Shown here piece by piece: positions 7,569 through 16,300 of a DNA stretch of 64,000 bases. The stretch's first letter is position 1. Each line of letters starts with the position of its first letter. The position numbers were made by a program, and so were the translations under genes. Source of the DNA: Lentzea sp. NEAU-D7 (GTDB taxonomy: Bacteria; Actinomycetota; Actinomycetes; Mycobacteriales; Pseudonocardiaceae); NCBI RefSeq assembly GCF_026242055.1, contig NZ_JAPJDL010000003.1, positions 382,796 through 446,795 on the forward strand. The letters run 5' to 3'. The notes under the pieces were generated by a model, which searched no databases, was not told the origin of the DNA, and saw only the letters and a list, made by a program, of their open reading frames with translations.

Positions 7569-10349
7569 GTGAACGACCAGCATGATGACCGACAGCGCGG
7601 AGGCGAGCCGCAATGGCCGACCGGGGACGACCCGGACGGCGGCGGCACGAGGCGCGATGTCCCGAATCAGCCGCGACCGGGTACCCCACCCGGTGGTTTC
7701 GCGCGCCCTCCCCAGGGTGGCACGCCACCTGGTGGTTTCCCACAGCAGCAGCCCCCACGCCGCCCGAACGGACCAGGCGGTCCCCAGGGCGGCCCTGGTG
7801 GACCCCAAGGTGTGCCGGGGCGTCCGCCTGGCCCCATGAGCGGCCCCGGCGGCCCTCAGGGCGGTCCCGGTGGCCCGGGCAACCGTCCGCCGACGCCTCC
7901 CGGCGGCATGCCCATCGCCCCGCCTCCCGGTGCCCGTCGCCCCGGTGGACCGGCGGGTCCCGGTGGCCCGCAGGGCGGTCCTGGCGGCCCCGGCCGTCCC
8001 GCCATGCCCCCGCGCAACCCCGGTGAAGAGCGCACCACGCAGATGCCGCCGGTCAACCGGCCGACGCAGCGCGAGCCCGAGCTCATCACCCACCGCGAGC
8101 CTGACGACGAGTTCCTCATGGCCGGTGTCGGTGACGATGACGACGACTACGAGTACGACGACGAGCCGGAGCTCACCGAAGAGGAGGAGCGTCGTCTGCG
8201 CAAGAAGAAGATCTGGAAGCGCGTGCGGATCGCCGCCTTCGTCTCGATCGGCCTGATGATCCTGGGCCCGGTGATCGCCATCGCGGTCGCTTACCCGCTC
8301 GTCGACTGGCCCCGGCCGAACGACATCGCGGCCGGCCAGGACAAGACGATCACGCTGCTCTACTCCGACAACACCGAGATGGGCAAGATCACCTCGCCCG
8401 GTGAGAACCGCACGCTGCTGACGTACGAGGAGCTTCCGGAGTCCGTCAAGCAGGCCGTCATGGCCGCGGAGGACGCGGACTTCTTCGAGAACCCCGGCTT
8501 CGACGTCAAGGCCATCGCCCGCGCGGTCTGGATCCAGGCGACCGGCGGCAGCTCCGGTGGTTCCGGTCTGACGCAGCAGTACATCAAGAAGGCGACCGGC
8601 CAGGAAGACGCGACGCTGACCCGCAAGTTCACCGAGCTCGTCAAAGCCTTCAAGATGAGCAACGAGTCGGACCACCCGACGATCCTCACCGCGTACATGA
8701 ACACGGTGTACTTCGGTCGTGGCGCGAACGGCATGAAGGCCGCGGCGCAGGTCTACTACAACAAGCCGATGAAGGACCTCACTCCTTCCGAGGCCGCGCT
8801 CATCGCCGGCATGATCCAGACCCCCTCGTGGTCGGAGGACGAGGAGTACTCGAAGAAGCGCTGGGAGTTCGTGATGAAGCAGATGCTTCAGAAGAACTGG
8901 ATCAGCCAGGCCGACTACGACGCCCGCCAGTACCCGAAGCCGCTGCCGTTCGAGCAGACGCAGCCCGCGAGCCTCGAGGGCCCGCTCGCCCGCGTGAGCC
9001 AGCAGGTCCAGAACGAGATCGACAGCGAGCTCGTCGGCCTCACGATGGAGAAGGCGCAGAAGGTCGGCGTCACCGTCACCACGACGATCGACCCGAAGAT
9101 GCAGCAGGCCGCGCTCGACGCCGTGAACTCGGTGATGGCGGGCCAGGACCCGGAGCTGCGCACCTCGCTCAGCGCGATCGAGCCGCAGTCCGGCGCCGTC
9201 AGGGCCTACTACCCGGGCAAGGACGGCCTCAAGGGCATCGACTACGCCAAGGGCACGATCCAGGAGGCCGGCTCGTCGTTCAAGCCGTTCGACCTGGTGG
9301 CCGCCCTGAAGATGGGCAAGGGCATCGGCGACACCTACGACGCCACGCCGCGCACGATCGCCGGTATCCCGGTCCGCAACGCGAGCAACACCCAGTGCGG
9401 CAAGGAATGCACGATCAAGCAGGCCATGAAGGAATCCCTCAACACCGTGTTCTACGACATGGTGGCGGGTCCGCAGGGCACTGGCACAAGGGCCGTGGCG
9501 GACGCGGCACACGCGGCCGGCATCCCGAAGGTCGTCCGCGTCGGTGGCCAGGAGAAGCAGACCCTGATCGGAGAGGGCGGCAACGCCCCCACGGCCGGTA
9601 TCGCCATCGGCGCTGACAGCGCCCAGGTGCGACCGTTCGACATGGCCTCGGCGTACGCGACCTTCGCGGCTCGCGGCGTGTACCGCGCTCCGTTCTTCGT
9701 CTCGAAGATCGTGGGCCCGACGGGCGACGTCCTCTACCAGCACGTCGACCAGCCGGTGCCGGCGTTCGACCCGGTCGAGACGAAGAGCCGGGACATCGCG
9801 GACAACGTCACCGAGACGCTGAAGGAGATCCCGGCCTTCTCGAAGATCGGGTGCGCGGGCAACCGCGAGTGCGCCGGCAAGACCGGTACCCACGAGCTCG
9901 CCGACAGCCTGAACGAGAACTCGAAGGCCTGGATGGTCGGCTACACGCCGCAGCTGTCCGCCTCCGTGTGGGTCGGCAAGGACCAGGGCAACGTGGCCAT
10001 CAGGAACAAGGAGGGCAAGGCCATCTTCGGCTCCGGCCTTCCTGGCCAGATGTGGAAGAAGTTCATGGACGCGGCACTCGCGGGCGTGCAGAAGGAGGCG
10101 TTCCCGAAGCCGGTCCCGCTGGGCAACTTCAACCCGCCGCGCAAGTCCGAACCGCCGTCGGCTCCGCCCAGCAGCAACAACCCGTCGACCAACAACCCGC
10201 CGCCGGTGAGCTCGGAACCGACCAAGCCGTCGCAGACGAAGCCGCCGAACCCCGGCTGCATCCCGGGCATCAACTGCCCGGATCCGTCCGACGATCCCGA
10301 TCCGTCCACCAGCGGCCGGCCCCGAGCCGGTAGTCCAGGAGACGGCTGA
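7569..10349 (+). CDS. ponA: bifunctional class A penicillin-binding protein
   Basis: A 926-residue peptidoglycan synthase. A cytoplasmic Pro/Gly-rich segment (residues 1-170) and an acidic patch precede one membrane helix at about 221-246. The glycosyltransferase-51 domain follows, with the catalytic EDADFF motif near residue 299 and GSGLTQQYIKK. The transpeptidase domain has S569 in SSFK, SLN at 623-625 and KTG at 771-773, so both active sites look intact. The tail is Pro/Ser/Asn-rich. It matches PonA1 by synteny. GTG 7569 follows GGGAGG at a good distance. A hairpin cluster follows the stop. Confidence 0.93.
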   Translation: MNDQHDDRQRGGEPQWPTGDDPDGGGTRRDVPNQPRPGTPPGGFARPPQGGTPPGGFPQQQPPRRPNGPGGPQGGPGGPQGVPGRPPGPMSGPGGPQGGPGGPGNRPPTPPGGMPIAPPPGARRPGGPAGPGGPQGGPGGPGRPAMPPRNPGEERTTQMPPVNRPTQREPELITHREPDDEFLMAGVGDDDDDYEYDDEPELTEEEERRLRKKKIWKRVRIAAFVSIGLMILGPVIAIAVAYPLVDWPRPNDIAAGQDKTITLLYSDNTEMGKITSPGENRTLLTYEELPESVKQAVMAAEDADFFENPGFDVKAIARAVWIQATGGSSGGSGLTQQYIKKATGQEDATLTRKFTELVKAFKMSNESDHPTILTAYMNTVYFGRGANGMKAAAQVYYNKPMKDLTPSEAALIAGMIQTPSWSEDEEYSKKRWEFVMKQMLQKNWISQADYDARQYPKPLPFEQTQPASLEGPLARVSQQVQNEIDSELVGLTMEKAQKVGVTVTTTIDPKMQQAALDAVNSVMAGQDPELRTSLSAIEPQSGAVRAYYPGKDGLKGIDYAKGTIQEAGSSFKPFDLVAALKMGKGIGDTYDATPRTIAGIPVRNASNTQCGKECTIKQAMKESLNTVFYDMVAGPQGTGTRAVADAAHAAGIPKVVRVGGQEKQTLIGEGGNAPTAGIAIGADSAQVRPFDMASAYATFAARGVYRAPFFVSKIVGPTGDVLYQHVDQPVPAFDPVETKSRDIADNVTETLKEIPAFSKIGCAGNRECAGKTGTHELADSLNENSKAWMVGYTPQLSASVWVGKDQGNVAIRNKEGKAIFGSGLPGQMWKKFMDAALAGVQKEAFPKPVPLGNFNPPRKSEPPSAPPSSNNPSTNNPPPVSSEPTKPSQTKPPNPGCIPGINCPDPSDDPDPSTSGRPRAGSPGDG

Positions 10350-10350
10350 C

Positions 10351-10429
10351 ACGAGAGAGGGCCCGGTGCACGTCGCCCCGGGCCCGCGGTCGGTGTCACG
10401 CCCGGGGGCAGCGCGGCACACTCTCTCGT
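10351..10429. terminator. nested inverted repeats after the PBP gene
   Basis: An outer perfect 9-bp repeat, ACGAGAGAG (10351-10359) with CTCTCTCGT (10421-10429), encloses an inner hairpin GGGCCCGG (10359-10366)/CCGGGCCC (10378-10385) with an 11-base loop. The region lies between the convergent PBP and I36 genes and probably terminates both. Confidence 0.7.
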
Positions 10430-10451
10430 TGTCACGCACGCGGTCAGCGCG

Positions 10452-10874
10452 TCACACCCAGCGATGCGAGGACGCCTGGTCGTTGCACGGCAGAGCGCCG
10501 CACCAGTGGTCCACGTTCGAGTAATAGGTGCCCTGCGGCACGAACCAGATCATCTCGACGTAGTTCGGGTGCCGGAACGACTGGATGTCATCGGGCGCGC
10601 CCGCATAACCGTTGTTGAAAACAGAGGTGGCGCGGTTGTCGAGGTAGTGCCCGACCACGCCGTCCCAGCAGGCGTTGTCGGCGTAGTCGGAGTCGTTGCC
10701 AGTGAATCCCGCGATGCACATCCGCCAGTTGGCATCCCCCATGAGGCAGTAGTAGCCGCCACCGCACTGGTCCCTCATGTCGCCGAACCCGGCCGACGCG
10801 GGCTGCGCCATGCCGACCAGCACCAGCGGAAGAGCCAGGCTGAACGCCGCGAACATGCGCATCAACTTCTTCAT
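10452..10874 (-). CDS. secreted peptidase inhibitor family I36-like protein, copy 1
   Basis: A 140-residue exported protein. ATG 10874 follows GGGGGAAG and opens a Sec signal peptide (KKLMRMFAAFSLALPLVLVG, cleaved after ASA). The mature part has CGGGYYCLMGDANW and a LDNRATSVFNNG block, as in I36 (Streptomyces metalloprotease inhibitor/crystallin-like) proteins, with six cysteines. Target peptidase unknown. Copy 2 at 11903-12328 shares most of the sequence, and the last 60 residues are nearly identical, so one copy arose by recent duplication or was homogenised by gene conversion. Confidence 0.75.
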   Translation of the reverse strand: MKKLMRMFAAFSLALPLVLVGMAQPASAGFGDMRDQCGGGYYCLMGDANWRMCIAGFTGNDSDYADNACWDGVVGHYLDNRATSVFNNGYAGAPDDIQSFRHPNYVEMIWFVPQGTYYSNVDHWCGALPCNDQASSHRWV

Positions 10875-10907
10875 CCACTTCCCCCACATCATGTTCGACC
10901 ACGTCGA

Positions 10908-10926
10908 CTCGTCGCTCAGCGACGAG
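10908..10926 (-). terminator. hairpin after the lipoprotein gene
   Basis: CTCGTCGC (10908-10915) and GCGACGAG (10919-10926) form an 8-bp stem with a three-base loop just past the lipoprotein stop at 10932. Confidence 0.6.
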
Positions 10927-10931
10927 CGACC

Positions 10932-11822
10932 TCAGTTCTTGCCCGACAGGATTTCCTTCGCCTTGCGCACCTGTTCGTCGACACGGGTCTGGTGCTTCGT
11001 CAGCAGTTCGGCGTTGTCCACGATCAGCCGGTGCTGGTACGCGGTGCGCACCGCCACCCAGATCGCGTTGACGTCGTGCTTCTTGCGGCAGGCGACATCG
11101 GCGCGTGCCGTGGCGATTTCCTCTGGCGAGGCGTCGTCACCACCGAACTTCTTCTCGCTGTTGGGGCCCCACGGGTCGGCGTAGTCGTAGCCGGCCTGCT
11201 TCATGCAGGCGCTCCACTTGCCCCAAGCGTCCTTCAGCCTGCTGTCCGCCTCGGCGAACGTGGTGGAGTCGCGTGACAGGCCGATCACGAAGTTCTCGTC
11301 GCCGGCCTTCTCCTGGCTCTTGACCGAAATCCCGAGCACCCGTTGGGACTCGCCCATGCAGCCACCGCTGGGGACGCCTTCTTTCTTCGCGCCCTTCCCG
11401 TCCAGCACGGCGACCATGTCCTGCGGCCAGGGCTTCTGCTGCTTCCTGAGTTCCTCGGCCTTGCGGACGGACGCGAGCGTCTCCGGATCGGAGTAGCCGT
11501 GCTTCGAGACCTCCGCGTCGTCGACCACCCCGATGACGCGACTCCGCACGTGTTCTGGCTCGCGCTCCGGCAGTTCCATCTCGAAACCGAAGCGGCGCAA
11601 GCACTTCTGCACCAGCAGGTCCTGGCTCTTCCGGACGGCGGCACGGCTCTCCGGTGAGATCAGGTAGCCGTCGAGCGGGAATGTGACGTCCGCGTCGACG
11701 TTGATGACCGGAAGCGCTCCCAGAGGAGGTTCCGGGCGCGGTTGTTCGAGCTGCGCGGAGCACGCTGCGATCGCGAACAGGCCTGTCCCGATCACCAGCG
11801 CCTTGAGGTGGTTGCTGGCCAT
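10932..11822 (-). CDS. lipoprotein of unknown function
   Basis: A 296-residue protein with a lipoprotein signal peptide (hydrophobic core ALVIGTGLFAIAAC, lipobox cysteine at about residue 21). The mature part is hydrophilic and rich in Lys, Glu and Asp, with several cysteines (QKCLRRFGFEM, SACMKQAGYDYADPWG, VACRKKHDV). Related proteins are common in actinomycetes as short conserved lipoproteins, but I know no function. ATG 11822 follows CTGGGGGAAG, the same unusual ribosome site as the two flanking I36 genes. Terminators lie on both sides, so it is probably transcribed alone. Confidence 0.75.
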   Translation of the reverse strand: MASNHLKALVIGTGLFAIAACSAQLEQPRPEPPLGALPVINVDADVTFPLDGYLISPESRAAVRKSQDLLVQKCLRRFGFEMELPEREPEHVRSRVIGVVDDAEVSKHGYSDPETLASVRKAEELRKQQKPWPQDMVAVLDGKGAKKEGVPSGGCMGESQRVLGISVKSQEKAGDENFVIGLSRDSTTFAEADSRLKDAWGKWSACMKQAGYDYADPWGPNSEKKFGGDDASPEEIATARADVACRKKHDVNAIWVAVRTAYQHRLIVDNAELLTKHQTRVDEQVRKAKEILSGKN

Positions 11823-11844
11823 GTCTTCCCCCAGAAGAGCCAGA

Positions 11845-11873
11845 CCGAAGTGGACGGTGTCCGTCCACTTCGG
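11845..11873 (-). terminator. strong hairpin after I36 copy 2
   Basis: CCGAAGTGGACGG (11845-11857) and CCGTCCACTTCGG (11861-11873) form a perfect 13-bp stem with a three-base loop between the I36 copy 2 stop and the lipoprotein start. Confidence 0.85.
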
Positions 11874-11902
11874 CCTGGGTCGGCGTTCATGTCGTCAGCG
11901 CG

Positions 11903-12328
11903 TCACACCCAGCGGTGCGAGGACGCCTGGTCGTTGCACGGCAGAGCGCCGCACCAGTGGTCCACGTACGCGTAGTAGGTGCCCTGCGGCACGAACCAGA
12001 TCATCTCGACGTAGTTCGGGTGCCGGAACGACTGGATGTCATCGGGCGCACCCGCATAACCGTTGTTGAAGACGGAGCTGGCGTTGTTGTCGAGGTAGTA
12101 GCCGATCGCACCACCCTGCCAGCAGTTGTCGTCCGCGTAGTTGGCATCGTTGCCCGCGAACGCGGCGATGCACAGACGGAACTCGGCGTCGTTGAAGAGG
12201 CAGTAGTTGCCCTGACCGCAGTAGTCCCTCCTGTCACCAAATGCGGCCGACGCAGGCTGCGCCATGCCGACCAGCACCAACGGAAGAGCCAGGCTGAACG
12301 CCGCGAACAAGCGAATCAACTTCTTCAT
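11903..12328 (-). CDS. secreted peptidase inhibitor family I36-like protein, copy 2
   Basis: A 141-residue paralogue of copy 1. The signal peptide (KKLIRLFAAFSLALPLVLVG) and the second half of the mature protein are almost identical, while the centre differs (RRDYCGQGNYCLFNDAEFRLC). ATG 12328 follows GGGGGAAG. The I36-type core is the CLFNDAEF strand and the LDNNASSVFNNG block. Probably a periplasm-free extracellular inhibitor or structural crystallin-like protein. The variable centre next to conserved ends could reflect different targets, which is inference. Confidence 0.75.
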   Translation of the reverse strand: MKKLIRLFAAFSLALPLVLVGMAQPASAAFGDRRDYCGQGNYCLFNDAEFRLCIAAFAGNDANYADDNCWQGGAIGYYLDNNASSVFNNGYAGAPDDIQSFRHPNYVEMIWFVPQGTYYAYVDHWCGALPCNDQASSHRWV

Positions 12329-12723
12329 CCACTTCCCCCAGATCTCATCGTCAAAAACGCGCGATGGGCAGCACGAAAAAGCCGATCGCTGAAGATCGAC
12401 TTCTTGGTGAGGGATCAAAGTTGATCAGGTGTGCGTGAACGACACGCTCATGTACGCCCCCCAGCGCAGGATGGTCCCCCCAGGTGAGGACCGCGTCTCG
12501 CACCATACGGAGACCACACGCTCTTGTCCAGAGGTGCCTGACCACGCCACCAACGGCCGTCTTGACGCCACAGCGGGCGAACTGTTAGACCCATTCTCGG
12601 ACACGACCCGCTGGGGAGGTCGTGCGCATTTATGGGGGCGGGACCGAAAAGTCGGCCAGCGTTACCGGATATCCGGCGCAGACGGCCGGAAACAGTTGAA
12701 CACGAAAAGTCCTGGGGGACCAA
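12329..12723. other. 395-base stretch without a convincing gene
   Basis: It holds the divergent promoters of I36 copy 2 and the decayed gene that follows. The only structure I see is a perfect 12-bp palindrome CCGGATATCCGG at 12665-12676 and, before the next ATG, CTGGGGGAC resembling the ribosome sites of the I36/lipoprotein genes. Minus-strand frames here lack any recognisable protein. Confidence 0.5.
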
Positions 12724-13307
12724 ATGCACTTGCCGAAGGCAAGAGCGCAGGGCCGGACCCTGCGCAAAAAACCCAAGGCCACGGCGACCGCGGTGATCAC
12801 CGAGCCGACGTTCTTTCCGCAGAACAAGCGGATCGAGGTGATCGTCGAGGATCGGCAGAGGTCCACCGACGTCGCGTGGACGACGGGTGACGTCATCGGA
12901 TTGCACGTGCTCGCGACGCGAGCCAACGACGACTGCACCTGGCGCGCCATCACCTCGCTGGTCGAGCCGGGCTTCGAAACGGACCAGTGGAGCGAAAACG
13001 CCTGTGCAACTGCACCGGGCAACGAGCTCGTGGTCACGCACGCACCGCGAGCGCTCACCGACAAGCCGGAGTTCTTCCAGCACGGCCTGGTCGCAGTGAC
13101 GGCGAACGCGCGGTGATCACCCAGCTCACGACGGAGCCGAAGGGCGAGTCCCGGCTGTTCGAGATCGACGCAGCAGCGGGCCGGCTCATCTCCCTGAACG
13201 CCAAGGGCACCGCGCGGACGCTCGTCAGACGTACGTCCGCCTTCAACGGCCAACCTGCTCTGCCGGACAAGACCCGACTACCGCGCGGCCTCGGATTCAG
13301 CCGATGA
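12724..13307 (+). pseudogene. decayed N-terminal copy related to the adjacent secreted hydrolase
   Basis: The first frame gives 130 residues whose second half aligns with residues about 55-130 of the hydrolase at 13370. Shared positions include GD..G.HVL, the DQW pair, a cysteine followed by T, VV and a PR...P pattern. The frame stops at 13116, and an overlapping +3 frame continues with material of the same general type to 13307. This looks like a deletion plus frameshift that removed the rest of the gene. The signal peptide is also missing. It may be expressed as a short protein, but a remnant is more likely. Confidence 0.6.
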
Positions 13308-13369
13308 GCTCCGCCACCACACGGAGTGGCGGTTTCTGCTCATCCTCAACGGGACAAAAGGGGAAGTTC

Positions 13370-16300
13370 ATGCCAACACGTCGCCCCAGATGGGCGCGCG
13401 TGGCAATGACGGCTGCTGTGACAGCCTCACTGCTCGCCGATGCGACTGTCAGGCCGGCGCTGTCTGCGCCAGAGCCCGGAGTGGCAATCGCCAACGTCGA
13501 AGAGGTCTCGCCGAAGTGGTGGGAAGGTGACGACTTCGTCGTCACCGGCCGTGGCGACACCCACGGATATCACGTCCTGATCGGTCTGGAGAACCGGAAG
13601 TACGCCTTCACACCGCTCGCCAGCATCCAACCGGGTGGCTACGACGGTGACCAATGGCTCGGCTACACGTGTGTCACCGGCGACCGGTCCCATGTCGTGG
13701 TTTCGGTTCTACCGCGCGGTGCGGTGAACCGCCCAACGCTGCGCGACCGAGGTGCGTCCGTCTACGCGATCAAGATCGCGGACGGCTCGGTCAGGCCACT
13801 CGCCAGCGGCGTCGCGTTCAAGCAGCACGCGGTGGGCTGCGGCACCGGCGACCAGGTCGCGATGCTGCGCCACCTCGAGGTGGACCAGGCGAAGACCGAA
13901 CTGCTGCGTGGTTCCGCGAGCACGGCGAAGGTGGAGTCCGTCGCCACCGTGAACACACAGCTGACCTGGGCGGTGCCCAACGGGCCCGACCGCGTGATGG
14001 CGTTGCGGGGCAGCGAGATCGTCACCGTCAGCCGCAAGGACCAGGCGCCGAAGGTGGTCGGCAAGGCGCAGGGCCAGGCGTTCAAGCTGCTGGCAGCAGC
14101 CGACGACCAGGCTGATCTCCTGGTGCTGAAGGACAACCAGGTCGCGGTCGAGCGGCTGGCCGGGGGCAAGCTCTCCGAGGTCGGCCGCGGCGACGTGCGC
14201 AAGTCGGCTCTGCTCCAGGCGGTCGGCGGCACCAATGTCTCCTTCGGGCTCGCGAACGCCAGTTCCCATGTGCGCAACTTCCCTCAGCCAGTGGTGCCCA
14301 AGGACGCGGAGGGCAAGGGAAGCCCTTCTCACGAGTCACCGCCGCAGGCGGTCAGCACCAGGGGCAAGATCGTGCTGGCTCCGACGAAGGCGAAGACCGG
14401 GAAACCGGCCGCGGATGAGACCGCGCCCGCCGTGACCAAGCGTCTGTTCAAGGCCGACTCCGGGCAAATGGTTCACGGCTCCTCGCCGGAAGGTCAGGCG
14501 GCAACCACCTTCACCGAGATGCCCGCCTCCGGTCAGATGGTGGCGAACGCGCAGACACCCACCTGCGGCGTACCCCGCAACGATCCGAGCCGGATGGCCT
14601 ACGGCCCGACCAACAACCAGGTCAGCTGGGCTGTCGAAATGGCAACGCGTGGCGCGTTGAAGGGCCCGAACGCACGCCCCGCGAACTACCGCGGTAGTGG
14701 CCTCCCCGCGTACAGCCCGAGCATCGACTTCGAGTTGGCGCCGATCAAGCCGTCCGGTGGCAGTGTTCCCTCTGCGATCATGAACGGGGTGCTCGCTCAG
14801 GAGAGCGCCTATCGGCAGGCTTCACGCCGCACCCTGCCCGGCTCCGGCGGCAACTCCGTGGTCAGCGACTACTACGGTGCGCACGGCGGTATCGACTCCA
14901 TCAACTACGCGGAGTCCGACTGCGGCTACGGCATCTCTCAGGTCACCACCGGCATGCGTGCGACGGACACCTCCATCTCGCCCAACGGCAAGGCGAAGAT
15001 CGCGATCGACTACGCCGAGAACATCGTGGCCGGCATGGGGATCCTGATCGACAAGTGGAACCAGCTCTACACCGCGGGTATCAGGATCAACGACAGCAAC
15101 CCCCAGTACGCCGAGAACTGGTACCTCGCCCTGTGGGCGTACAACTCCGGCATCCAGCCCGGACCGCAGTTCGGCAACACGACCGGCTGCACGCCGAGCC
15201 CCACCTGCACGGACCAGTTCGGGAACTGGGGTCTTGGATGGACGAACAATCCTCGCAACAACGACTACCCGCCGGCTCGTGACGTGTTCCTCCGACAGAC
15301 CTACGCGGACGCCGAGCACCCTGCGGACTGGCCGTACCAGGAACGGATCCTCGGCTGGGCCGAAACGCCCATCAAGAACTTCAAGGGCGAGGACGCCTAC
15401 CGGCCACTGGAACCGGTAGCCGGCACCGGACACGCAGTGACGTACCCGGACTGGAAGTCGTTCTGCAACTCCAGCAACAGCTGCGATCCCAACCAGAATG
15501 CCGAGGGCCAAGGCTGTCTGCGAGCGGACTTCCGCTGTTGGTGGCACTCGTCGGCGTCACCGAACAACTGTCAGACCAACTGCGCCAAGTCGCCCTACGC
15601 CCACCCGGCTGACTCCAGAGAACCTGCCGGCGAGAACCCTTGGGTCCCGGCTTGCGACTCGAACCTCGGTTCGAAGGCCATCATCGTCGACAACCTGAAC
15701 AACCCGGCGCAGAACGCGTTCTGCGGCACCAGGAACTGGAGCACAGCGGGAACGTTCAACTACACGGTCGGCACGAACGCAGGCGGTGACCCGATCGGTG
15801 CCATCGACTTCCACCAGGTGGCGACCGGGTTCGGCGCACACAACTACTTCGCGGGCAACGCACTGGCGAACGACCCGCAGCACCTCGTCACCGGCACTTG
15901 GACGCCGAACAACCTGCCGGCGGGTGCCTACCTCGTCCGGGCGCACATTCCGGTGGCCGGCGCATCGGCCGAGTCGGCGACGTACCGCATCACCACCCAG
16001 AACGGCGAGGTCAAGTCCAGGACGATCAACCAGCACGAGCACACGAACCACTGGAAGACGCTCGGTGTCTTCCAACTCGGCGCGAACGCCAAGGTCGTGC
16101 TGAACAACGTCACCGAGCGCGACACCGCCGGCGGCGTCGGCACGGTGTCGTGGGACGCCATGGCGTTCGTTCCGGCGCCGGGCAGGTACGAGGAGCACAC
16201 GGTCGAGGCGTTCGCGGTGTTCGACGAGGACACCAACATCGACACGGCGCCTCCCGCGAGTTGGGTCGCAGGACGCATGGCCAACAGGCAGAGCCTCTAC

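Noticed and set aside
7290-10439. 1049-codon minus-strand frame over the PBP gene
   Set aside because: Low-complexity Arg/Leu/Asp shadow of ponA, no start signal.
12448-13253. Two minus-strand frames opposite the decayed hydrolase fragment
   Set aside because: No recognisable domain or ribosome site. The plus-strand alignment to the neighbouring hydrolase explains the region better.
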